From Aralia elata (Eukaryota; Streptophyta; Magnoliopsida; Apiales; Araliaceae), in contig CM068388.1 in assembly GCA_034770075.1 (NCBI GenBank), forward strand, positions 68,000,889-68,064,888: a DNA stretch of 64,000 bases, in the 5' to 3' direction. Positions 1 through 11,523 of this stretch are shown here, one piece after another (position 1 is the first letter of the stretch; each line of letters starts with the position of its first letter). The translations under genes were made by a program, and so were the position numbers. The notes under the pieces were generated by a model. It made no database searches and was not told the origin of the DNA. It worked only from the letters and a program-made list of their open reading frames with translations.

Positions 1-172
1 TTGATATGGTAAGGACTCATGATATAAGACTAAGATGGACAACCCTTATAATAAGGGGAAACATTATTGTCGGACATCCGACCCATTTTACTATTTTGAG
101 TATTATGCATAATATAGGGTACAATGAGGCCGTACACCTCAAGTACTTACAGAAGAGTATGATTAGTTTTAA
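1..172 (+). repeat. Element A 5' LTR, left piece (enters from outside window)
   Basis: This is the inner part of a long gypsy LTR whose start lies left of the window. It resumes at 4240 after solo LTR B. It contains a perfect small hairpin (CCCTTATAATAAGGG, around 46-60) and a two-stem hairpin at 118-146 (GTAC..GAGG, 7-base loop, CCTC..GTAC) that recur in the other LTRs here. The ORFs across this segment are not believable genes. Confidence 0.7.
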
Positions 173-3100
173 TGCGATGACCCGAATTTTCAGAAAAATA
201 TTAAAATTCTTATTTGGTGGTATGTGATGTGATATTATATTGCATAAGTCAATACGTGCTTTGCAATATGTGATTTTTGTGAATAACAAAAATTTATTAT
301 TATTATATATTTATTATTTCATGTAAATAAATTGTAGAATCAATTTATTAAGAAGAAATGAGATGAGTATAGTTTATGATGAAGGAAATTATTAAAATAA
401 TTTATAATATTAAATTATTTTAATATAGTAAACTGGTGGTATTAAATATATTTAATAACCTCCATTTTATTGGGTGAAATGTATGCATGTTATGTAATAT
501 AGTGAATATATTATTATATTTGCTATAGTTAAATAAATTGTGAGAATATAATTTATAATAATTTATAGAAAGAAAAGAAAATAATTGAATATATTATTAT
601 ATATTTGTTTTGATTGGAAATAAATTGAGGAAAAATAATTTATTTAAAGGAAATGAAGAAATGAGTACATATTAAAATAAGTTATATAATGATTTTAATA
701 TGGCGGGTTTAGTACATTAGATTTGAGTATACAGAACTATTGCATACGTAATTAAAGGAAATTAAAATCACTTATAATGTTAAATTATTTTAATGGGATA
801 AATATGTTGCATTAAGAATGATAATATATTATCGCGGTGAAAGGTATACGAAATTTTTATGAGATAAATAAAGCATATTGAAATAATTTATATAATTATT
901 TTAATATATTGAATTTATTTATTAAATAAATTATTTTTATTTAATAAATAGCTTCCATGTTTATGGAAAATATTTATGGATATTTTGTCATAATATCTAA
1001 GTGTATTATGTATATTTAATATACATTATATTGGGTGCAATAAGTACGGAGGGTATTATATAAATATATGATATATGCATATGCTCAGAAGTAAGTAATA
1101 AAGCTTAGTCATGGGTGCTAAGGATTAGAAGTGGGAATGCTGAGTCATTGAACCTCAGCTGGAGGTGGCATTTGATTAGATGATTAGGGACACTAAGCAT
1201 ATGTCAACTAAAAATAAAAAAAAACTAAGGAGCATTAATAGTATCAGCTCTCTATTCATTCTTCATTACATTCGTTTCATGCCTTTTTCTCTCTAATTTC
1301 GTAAGTCTCCAGTACTACCAAAGTACAAGAGCTCATCAAATTTTTGTCAAAGGCATCATCAATTTCTCTAAGGAACTGAAATTACACCCACTATTACCAA
1401 GCTAGGATCACACTAAATAAGCTTGAATGGAAGGTATGCTTAGTATGTCTTGATTAAAGTTCATGTAAATTAAGCTAAACAATACCTTGTAACGGTAATT
1501 GTTATATGTATGGGAATTATGGTATTGCATGATGGTTACATTTAAATCAAGAAATTAGAGTAATTTTTTTTATACACATTATAAATGTATAATTATTTAA
1601 TTTTGGGTTATTAATTGGAATAAATGTTGCCATGATATATGAATTCATACATGTAAATGGAAATATGTATAATATAATAATATGTAATATGTATTATGGA
1701 TGTACATATGTATGGAAATAAAGCATATGTATCTGTAATGTAGTACATGTATTATATATTTGAGTGGAAGGAATGCAGTATAAATGTGGGTATAGCGTAA
1801 TTAAGACTTAAGTCTTATAAAGAATTATGTAATGTATATATAAATATATTGATTATTGTATGCTCAGAAGGTAAAAAGATATTATGCATAGCTGAGTCAT
1901 TATATTTCAAGTAGGAGGTGGCGGCTAGTATATCCAAGCATGTCAATATGTGATAAGTATTTAAGTAAGTAAAGAGGTTCTTTTTTAAAAAAACAAACAA
2001 ACAAACAAACGCATGATAAAGGGAGTAAGGCGGCTAAGCAAAGAAAGGATAAGAACTGAGATTTTTTTTAGAAGCGTCAGAAAACTTGCTAAGATATATA
2101 TATATATATATATATATAGGTAAGCATCTACTGGATATGCTTAACAAGAAAAGGAGAGAAATAAGAAATAGAGAGAGAGAATAGAACGAGGGCAAGAGAC
2201 AGAGAAAGACGACGAGAAAGAGGGAAGATTTCATGAAGGAATTCAACAGAAGTTAAAGGGTAAACTGGACTGAGGCTTAGCTTCGGCTAGCAGGGGCAAC
2301 AAAAAGAAGTGTATAGTTAATCAATAAAAGCAAAGGTCAGCTCATTAAATCATTCTAACAAGGTAAGTTTTAACTTTTGGTTTTAATGTAAGAAAATTGA
2401 ATGTTTTATATTAGATTGAGAGTGTTATCACTGTGATATTTGGGTTGTGTAGTAGAAGGAGACTAGTTATTGTTGTGCGGAGAAATAAGGGAGGAAAAAC
2501 AGAGCTTAATGCAAGCATAAACTCCTATGAAACATGTCCCCTAAATCTAATGCACTCAAGATGTTTGAAAAATGTCCTCTTAGGGATTGTATTGTTAAGC
2601 CAAATAAAGGAATTTGGTGAAGTCTGAGATTAAGAACATCTTTATATATGTGATATGATGTAAAGTGAATAATTTAGACAAGCTAGATGAAATTCAAAAT
2701 TTGTTTTGAAGCAAATCTGAAAATTTGGCTCAGTTAAAAAAAAACTGACTGGGAAGCCAGTTTTAAGGCCATGTAAAGTTGGTCTAGGAAGTCTATTTTT
2801 GGATTGTTAACATTTTTTTTAAATAGTTTGCCATATCATGTATAACATATTAAAAAAAATTGGCTTTGATTGGATCTTTGGTTTGGAAGTTAGAGTTTTG
2901 CAAAGTAGCTAGGATGGCATGGTTTGACTGCAGGAGCAGGGTAGCTGCTATAGGCAACAGCAGCCGCGCACGCACTGTGCGCTACACTGCGCTGCAGTGA
3001 CTGACCCGGCTAGGCGATGCACTGCAGTGCTCAAGTGTTGATCAAGTGGGTTGTTTTGACTCGAATTCAATTGCGACGGAAATAAATTATTAAAAATTCA

Positions 3101-4239
3101 TAAAAATGAAAACATTATGTATAATTAATCTATATTATTATTAATAAACTCAATTCATGTAGTGAGCTAATAATTGAGTTACTAAGTTTGAGAAATGTAA
3201 AGTTTAGATCGTTGTTCATGGAAAAAGTATACATTAAGTTATGAATAATCATATGTGTGTTATATAGGTGCGATACGAGATAATATCGTTTCGAGTACGT
3301 GAAAAAGAATGAATGTTGCTAAGCAATGAAAAAGGTTACGCAATGAGCTCTCGATGAACGTATATCAATAAACATATATCGAGGCAAGTCTTTCAGTTCT
3401 TTTGTGTTATATGAATTTGATATTGGTTATACGTAATCTTTATCGTATTGTGAATGAGATCTTCAAAAGTAGGTTAAATTTCATACTATGCTCTATGAAT
3501 TATGACTAAGTTGATTGAGTTATGAAACTCAATCTATATGTGATATGTGATATATTAAGAATATGAGCTCGCATTGTTTAGAGTTGCAATGCATGCATGA
3601 TATGCATAGTAGAATAATTATGATGTATGAACTGAGCATGAAATTCTGTGCTACGTGAAATATGAAAACTGTTAGATTTGTTGGGCTGTCGAGCTCAGTC
3701 TTGCAAAAATATACTTTTTGCAGGTTAAAGATACAATGCGCTATTATTTTCCATCTGGATGATAAGGATTAGAAGATATATGAAAGATTAAATTTTCTTG
3801 AATTAGAAGTTGTATAGAACTATGTTGATAGTTTTGATATATGTAATTGTCAGATGTGTAAATTTCTGATATATTCAATAAATAAAGAATATTTGTTCTG
3901 ATTATGTTTTGATGATTGCTTTGTAATATAAAGTTTTATAGTGATAATACTATATAAGAAAGAATTTGTATTGAGGATTGAGTTGAACATACTCATATCT
4001 ACTCTAATAAAATGAATCATAGAATAAGTATGATTCTGAGATATAGATAATCGTAAAGGTTGAGATTCAGGGAACGAATGAAAAACAGAAAGAAAAGTTT
4101 TAAATTATTTCGCATTTTTAGCTATTTTAACATTGAATAATGTTTTAAAGCTAGAACAAGATAGTATTAACGCACAAGGTCGGGATTAAGAATAGTCTTG
4201 ATTTTGGATTAAGTTAGTCCCGATTTTGGGGGCGTTACA
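173..4239 (+). mobile_element. Solo LTR B (4.07 kb gypsy LTR) with TTTAA target duplication
   Basis: It begins TGCGATGACCCGAATTTTC and ends GGGGGCGTTACA, and is flanked by TTTAA at 168-172 and 4240-4244. It has no PBS, internal domain or second LTR, so it is a solo LTR left by LTR-LTR recombination. Its first 450 bp are a clear inverted match to 40900-41342, so it belongs to the family of minus-strand element G. A GC-rich hairpin patch lies at 2936-3035 and a (TA)n tract near 2094-2115. Possible splice donors are at 1434 and 2363 (CAAG|GTAAGT) and an acceptor at 3722-3723. No coding capacity is seen. Confidence 0.88.
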
Positions 4240-4912
4240 TTTAATAACTAACTTATATTCTTGTGGTAATTCAGTATTATTAACTGATATTACTTCTAGT
4301 AGTTCGTGATCCATTTGTGATCACTCAACAAGAAATCTGGGTATATCTCATTATTAAATATTGTTATAGTATTGTGAAATCATCTTATTCATTTGATAAT
4401 CCTTGAATCTTAGAAAGAATTTTACTTTTCATTCTCAAGATATTATTCAGCATTGAAGTTGATATAATTCTTATTGTTGACAATGATTTATGGATCAGCT
4501 ACTTCATAATCTTTAAAATATGGTTGAAGTTCTATTCCTATATATCCTTTATTGTTCATTTTAACTTGCTGAGCAAACTTGTTGCTCACTCTTGCTTAAT
4601 TAAAATATTTCAGCTAACGCTGAGATTACCGAGGGTTCCAAGAAGGAAAAAGGCAAAGCGAAGGTGACCGAGTAGTTAGTTGTTGAATGAATATTATATT
4701 ATATGTTGTATTTAGCCTTTTGTATAAATAGGCAGTTTATGTTAAGGTTAGATCACCTGGGATAGCGTTGTACTTCTGTATTAAGGTATTTTTATTAGTT
4801 TAATGAAATGAATGGTGTGTTTCATATCAAATGGGTAGTTAAAATGAATGTGTATGTTGTATCGTGAGCACCAAATCTGAGGTGTAAATAACCCAGATTT
4901 GGGGGCGTCACA
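4240..4912 (+). repeat. Element A 5' LTR, right piece (U5 end)
   Basis: This continues the LTR split by B. It carries the hairpin GAGCAA-acttg-TTGCTC, a CAG acceptor-like site (4611-4613), a 19-codon Lys-rich open frame ending at TAG 4673-4675, and the typical LTR end TTTGGGGGCGTCACA at 4912. The expected PBS does not follow directly, so the leader of A has been deleted or has decayed. Confidence 0.7.
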
Positions 4913-5203
4913 ATTAATGATGTGTATATGAATATATATGATGGATGATGTATGTGTGTAATGTATTAATTTCAACTTTTGTATAAGTCGTGGGATAGAT
5001 ATAATTTCCTCATTTTGTATGTAATAGAGGAATAGGATATGTAAATAGCAGAAGTTATAAGGTTGTAAACGGAATATGTTATGAGAAGCATATTAATATA
5101 AATGTTTGTTAATTATTCTTTATGATGTGTATATGTTAGCATTAAATTGCTTTAAGATTGTTAATGAAATATTAATATCAATAAATATATTATAAACAGA
5201 AAA
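4913..5203 (+). other. Decayed leader between A LTR and gag
   Basis: About 290 bp of AT-rich sequence with no primer-binding site and no accessory ORF, compared with about 1.2-1.4 kb at the same place in F and J. It probably represents a deletion. Nothing else is recognisable. Confidence 0.4.
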
Positions 5204-6620
5204 ATGCCGCCCAGAGGAAGAGGTCGAGGAAGACCACCATTGAACCGACATAGAAATGACGAATTCAATAATGAAAACGAAGGTCAAAGGGACCTAATGC
5301 AATAATTCATAGATCTACTAACAGGAGCATTTCAGAATAGGAATCCTCCTAACCCTAACCCACCAACAGTGCATGTAACTAGTTTCAAGGACTTCAAGAG
5401 TGTGGGATCGCCTGAGTTTAGGGGGACCACTGAGCCTATAGAGGCTCAATCGTGGATCAAGAAAATAGAAAAAACGTTTGAGGTGGCCAGAGAAGGAGAC
5501 GAGCAAAAGACTGCTTTTGCTGCATATATGTTGAAGGGTGAGGCCAATTTCTCGTGGGAAGTCAATAGAAATAGGGTCGGAACAGGAATAATTACATGGG
5601 AAAGATTCAAACAGTTATACTTTGAGAATTATTTCCCTCTGAGTGCATTAAGTCGAATGGAGATACAATTTTTAGAATTGAAATAGGATGACATGACAGT
5701 ATCTTAATACACTGCCAAGTTCAATGAACAAGCCGGCTAGGTTTGCTCTACACCAAATGGACACTGAAAAAAGGAAGTCGAGAAGGTTGGAGTAGGGACT
5801 GAAACCCTAGCTCTACAATAAAGTCGCAGTATTGCAAATTGGATCTTTTGGATCAATTTTGGAGAAGGCTATTATAGTCGAAGGAGGGAGTGAGGCTCTG
5901 AGTCTCTACAATAAGAAGAAGAAGAATAAAGCTAAAATCGAGGGAGCTGTTAAAATTGAGGGAAGCAGTAGAAGTGGAAGTGGGAAGAGAAAATGGAATA
6001 ATTCCGGGAATACCGAAAATAATCAGGGAGACCCGAAGAAAAGGGTCGAACAATGCAGTAATTGCGGGAAAAATCACTCAAGAGTATGTCTAAAAGGAAA
6101 GTGAGTGTGTTTTAATTGCGGGTAGGAGGGGACACATCTCTCCTAACTGCCCCAACCCAAAGAAGAACATTGGATGTTTCATCTGTGGATCGATAGACCA
6201 TCTGGCAAGGAATTGCTCAAAAAGAAGAATCGACGGGGGAAACATCAATACATGGAATAACATTGGAAGTCTAGATATAACTGGTCCAACTCCACCAAAT
6301 AGACCAACTGCGAGGACCTTCAATATGACGGTCCAAGACACAGTAGCAGCCAGAGATGGAGTTGCAGGTACCATATATTCTAACATTCTAATCAATTATA
6401 TACATATATATATATATATATATATTTGATTCGAATGTACCTTATTTTCTTTAAATAAGTATAATTTTGTTAAGATATTGACGTCGACCTTTGAAAACAT
6501 TAGAGCCCCTTAAATGTAGAAATAAGAAAGAGAAATTTCAAGAAAGAAAACAGGTTATGAATAACTCGTTAATAAAAGGATTTTTGAAGGAGGAATTTGA
6601 GTTCCGATTAATAACTTAAG
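5204..6620 (+). pseudogene. gag: Degenerate Ty3/gypsy gag-protease of element A
   Basis: The start ATGCCGCCCAGAGGAAGAGG matches the Arg/Gly-rich N-terminus of the gag of F and J. The capsid region reads with the family motifs EFRG, PIEAQSWI, EEQKTAFAAYMLKGEANF and FEVAR (about 5400-5640). Stops occur near 5301, 5684 and 5704, and frameshifts near 5730-5830. A second open piece (5832-6104) holds a Lys-rich linker and a short knuckle CSNCGKNHSRVC. Two further knuckles are scrambled around 6110-6220. The TFNMTVQD linker (about 6310-6345) and the protease core region (LFDSG equivalent at about 6424) can still be aligned, but the protease is broken by a TA microsatellite (6402-6424) and stops. RT, RNase H and integrase are absent. 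It is clearly dead. Confidence 0.85.
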
Positions 6621-6649
6621 TTAACATACATCGATTAATATATAAAATA

Positions 6650-8789
6650 TTAAATATCGATCGTGTTGAATCGGGATCTGTTTCGCAATAAATTGTAAAA
6701 CAACATGCAGAAGTAACGTGAAAGATAGAGAAAAGAATATCGAAAATTAGACTCCGTGTTTATTAGACTACGTGTTTATATAAAATGACATTCCACGATA
6801 TGTATGGAATGTAATGTGATAAGCATATTAAACATATATATTTATTACGTAAATAATTTCTGGAAGCAATTATAATGCGATGAATGTATCAGTATGAATA
6901 TTAAGGTAATTTATGGTAAATAAATTATTTTAATATAATAAATTTATTTATTAAATAAAATATTTTTATTTAATAAATAGTTTCTGTTTTAATGGAAAAG
7001 ATTTTTGGAAATTATGTTGTAATTTTAAAGTGCATTATGTATTTTTAAAATACAAAATATGCAGTACGCGTTATGTACGGAGGGATATAAAAGTATAAGT
7101 ATAGGTTATATGTATTACCTATATAAGTAATATGTATGTATCAGATATGTATGTAAGTATGTTTTATGCAGGTATATTATATATGTTATATGTATGTAAG
7201 TATGTATTGTAGCATATATATGTAATAACTATATATGTAATATGTAGTATGTATGTAAGTATGTAATATATAAACATATGTTATATGTATCCTAGCTGCT
7301 GAATGTCAATAGGAGTAACCTCCAAGTTTAGTAAGCAGGAGCTGGCCTTAGGATATCAGTAAACCAATACTCAGCCAAACCAAACTGTAAGGACCAAGAG
7401 AAGAAGAGAGTAGGAAGCAAACAAATGACTTGCAGTAAGGAGCAAGGAAAAGGAGTGTAGAGCAAGAATAAACCCTTTATAAATACAAAGCTTCAATTCA
7501 ATCTTAGTTCCTTTTTTTTACAGGCAGTATAAAAATTCTTATCCTACATTAAGCGTAAAATTCTAGGAATCAGTAATTTCCAGAATTGATTATCAGTCAA
7601 GAACAATAGGAGAAGGGAATTCATCAAGTACAAAGGTAATATTATTATCTTACTATGTTCTAAAATAAAAATGATTGAAATTGTGTTCAGTAAAATGGAA
7701 GAGTATAAATTATTAATGAATTGAGATGAATAGGATTTCTAAAGGAAATCTGGGTTTATAATTGGGCAATGAAAAATTGTGTTTGAAAAATCGTGAATGA
7801 AATGAATATCTGAAAGAACAACTATGAAAACTGATATCTCCACGACATATGTGATCTAGATGTGATCTAAGTATGGTCTAAACAAGTACTTTAACTATAG
7901 ACAAAAAAATATAGATATCGATACATGTTTACTTGACATAAGTATACTTTAAGTATGTGTAACTAATGTACGCTTATACGTATATAACCATGTAGGATAT
8001 TTGAAGTGACATTAAACTAGACTGTAATCGTAAACTATGCACAAGGCAAGTATCTCAAACTCGTTTCCATTTGAGCAAGCATCTGGATCTTATTTATTTT
8101 TGAGCAAGTTTCATTCATTAAATCCAAGTTTTCTATATTACCTTCGAGGTTTATATTGATAAGTTATATTAAGAGGCTTTTTTTTTTGTTCTTATATGAA
8201 TTATTTAAACAACTAGTCTAAGCCTTTGTTACGGCTAGACTAATGTCCTTTTTCATTTGCAAGTCTTTACACATTATTGATGATAGGTAGAGTTGTCCAA
8301 CTGAATCGTTTTAGTTTGGACTCGAGTCTGAGTATAAACTACCCTTATTTGAGAAATGTTTTATGCGCCAAAGGCGGATGATGAATGCAAATGTCATTCC
8401 AGTAGCTAGTGTTGATCAACACAGGGCATAACAGGCTGATTACCCACCGTACCCGTAAGTCAGACGGTTTACAGATGAATTTCTGTTCAAACCTTATTAT
8501 AAATTTAAAAACACAAGTTCTTGGTCTTTTGACCACTCAACATCAATAGTCTATATGTTGTTTCAAAAATATGAACGTTTTGCTATGTTATTCAGAATTG
8601 GTTTCAATTACTTCACAAGTATTGATTCGTTGTAGAAGTATGTCTTAAAGAAAACATTAAATCCTTTTACACAATGTTTATTAACTACTATTACTTGCTG
8701 AGCAATCGAATGCTCATTCTTGCTTTGAAATTAAATGTTTTCAGTTAAACCTGAATGAGTAGAAGGGTCCGACAAGGACAAATGGAAGC
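6650..8789 (+). repeat. Gypsy LTR (probable A 3' LTR), left piece
   Basis: Long-LTR sequence related to B around 6930-7060. Its start is not sharply visible. It has a TATA box TTTATAAATA at 7476-7485, a donor-like CAAAG|GTAATA at 7636, a variable TATGTATGTAAG-type simple repeat (about 7120-7280), an RNA hairpin GTCTA(A)GCC..GGCTAGAC (8215-8241), a palindrome GTGTTGATCAACAC before the loop-conserved hairpin at 8424-8452, and an acceptor-like TTTTCAG at 8744. It is cut at 8789 by element C and resumes at 46685. Confidence 0.65.
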
Positions 8790-9097
8790 TGTAACAACCC
8801 AGATTTTTCAAGAAGAATAATTATAATAAGAATTTAATAAATAAAATTATTATTATGAGGTCTAGAGGGTTGAATGTAAAATATACATGTATTATGTATA
8901 TATTTACGTGAGTTATGTGATAAAAGAATAAATATATGTGTATTATATATTTATTATCGATTAAGTGATGAGATGTGAGCTAATAGTTAGTCAAAGCTAG
9001 CTAATTTAATTAATATGGACTAACTGACTAAGCGTATAATTATATAGAAGGAAGTCAAAAACTCGAATTTAAGTTAGAAAGAACAAAGGAGGAAGAA
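8790..9097 (+). repeat. Element C 5' LTR, first piece
   Basis: The first 308 bp of the C LTR, AT-rich and beginning TGTAACAACCCAGATTTTTC. It is interrupted at 9098 by solo LTR D and continues at 30400. No gene is present. Confidence 0.7.
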
Positions 9098-11523
9098 TGT
9101 AACGACCACGAATCGAGAGCACCCTTGTAATTTGAGTTTATTCATATTAAGGAATATATTAAAATGTTATTTTTATATGATGTGTTTAAAGGTTATATTA
9201 CACCCAAGATTATAATAACCGAGAAAATCATGTAGCATTGTAAATAAGGTTATGTATAGTTATTAATGAAATGAAGTTTGTTTAAATTTTTATGCAAATA
9301 TTATAAATGAATAAATATATGTGTAATATATTTATTTAAGTGATGAGAGATGCAAGTTAATAGTTAGACAAGACTAATTAATTTAATTAGTTTGAACTAA
9401 CTAAGGGAATAAAAAAAAAATAATTTAATCAAGTTGATTAAGTGTTAAGAGAATTAAAGCTTAGGTTATTAACTAACAAAGCTTGGTTACTAGCCTTGTA
9501 TGGCAATGTAAGAGAGAGCCCAAATTAATTATGCAAGTAAGTGACTAATGGGGCAAAATAGTTAAGGAATTAAACCTAGTTGACAAGCCCAAGTTAAATG
9601 TTAATTGGGAGAGTCCAAGAAAGAATTAAAATAACCCAAGCATGAGTCCAATACAAGCCCTAATAAATCTTGCAAGGAGCCAAAAAAAGCCAAGCCCAAG
9701 TCCTTGATCCAACTTCTAGAAGTGGTGATGCATTAATGATGTAAGAAATGTGTTAAAAAAAGAAAAGAAAAAGAGATGGTGGGAGACATAGTGGAAAGAA
9801 AAGAAGGAGAAAAATGGGAATCATGATTTCCTAGTTTGACTACCCTAAATCCTAGCTTAATTGATTGGATGACTAGGGTAAATAGTTAGGACAAATGAGA
9901 GAAGATAAAAAGATGAGGGAGTAGACCGTAAATGAAAACCAAGAAAGGAGGAGCTACTTGCAATTCTTTCATTTGGGTCTATAAATAGCCAACACCAAGA
10001 ATACTTGCATTATATTACTTCATTTTCAGAAAACTAAGTTAGAGATAAGAGAAAGAGAGAGTTTAAGAGCTTGGGGGAAAGGTTAGGAGCAAGAGGAGGA
10101 AGTTCTACCAACTAAGTGAAAGTAATATCTAAAACCTTTCTATATTCAATTTTCTTGTAAAGGTCTTGGATATATGTATATAAACATGTATCATACTCAT
10201 ATATATGTAAATATGTTAGATATTGATGTTAAATAACTTAGACGATGAAAAATAGTTGAAGAACCAAAGTTGCAATTAAGAAGATAAAATCAGTTTTTCC
10301 TAAAAACAGAAACTGAAATTTGAACAACCATAACTCTCATTATATTTCGAATTTTTGAGTGTGGTCAACTTGTGGTGATAGATATATGAGTTCCCTAACC
10401 CCTCCAACTGGAATTTCCAGAAAATACATTGTAAGTTATTTATGATGGAATTTCTACTAAAACAGGAAAAATTAGAAAATCGGTAAAAGCTTGCTGCCCA
10501 TTTTTTTCGTGGACAGTTTTGTCCACTTAACTCGTGAGAAAAATTAAGCTCTTTTAGATAATGAAACTATATGGTATAACAAATCTCTTGTCCAAAGATG
10601 AACGTAATCCGACTTCGGATGAGTGAGATATGACCAATTTAATATTAGGATTTTCTCGACGAAAACTGCTATAACTCTAGTTCTATAACTCAGATGGTTA
10701 TGAAATTTTAACTAAAAGTATACTTTAATATGATTAAGATACTGACCAAATTTGAGAATTTTTGGAATTAAGTTCGTTATAGCAAAATTGCTAAGTTTTG
10801 AACCGAAATGACACCTTTTAAAAATACTTAATGAAGTTAAAAAATTATAATAAAATTATTTTTACATGGGGAATATTTTTAAGTATGTGTGGCCAGGAGG
10901 AAGAAAAATAATAAAATGGATAACTACGTTTAATAAAGAAAATTGATTTATGTAAAGGTAAAACAATTAATTCGAGTAAAGTTTTATCGGCTAAAATATG
11001 ACGACATATGATGTATGTGACTAATTGGTGTGATGACCTTAATAATATGTGTAGGTCTTTTGAAGGATAAATTAATAACGTTATATTTAGACGACATATC
11101 AGGCAAGTATCCTAACTTCATTCGATTTCTACATTGAATGTAAGTTTCCTAACTTGTGCAATTATTATTCCGTACAAGTTCTTATGATGATGATGTTATA
11201 ACTTACACAAGTTTATATTTTGTGCAAGTCTCCTTTATTGTTGAACTAGAAACTATTCAATGGATGGTACTTATGTACATTAAAAGCGTTGTTTCGTTAT
11301 CGAATTTCTTATGTTATTAAAATCCTTAATATTTATGAACTGTTAAATAGATGCGTCGAAGCCAATTGTTCCGGCTAGACAATATTGATGTGCGATGATA
11401 TATTGAATTCGTTCAAATCATAGATGTTATTTAAAGTCAAACCAATCCAAATTGCTTTGGTGCGGACTCGTGGTATAAAACTGAGATGAACAACCCTGAA
11501 AAAGGGATAATAGATGTCGGGCA
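9098..11523 (+). repeat. Solo LTR D, left piece
   Basis: Starts TGTAACGACCACGAATCG and continues at 29628-30399 (total about 3.2 kb). The flanks AAGAA (9093-9097) and AAGAT (30400-30404) are probably a mutated 5-bp target duplication. It contains a TATA box CTATAAATAG at 9979-9988, a donor-like GAAA|GTAATAT at 10122, repeated CAAGTTTCCTAACT motifs (11100-11230) and a hairpin GTCGAAGCC..GGCTAGAC (11355-11380). It is non-coding and has no PBS. Confidence 0.75.
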
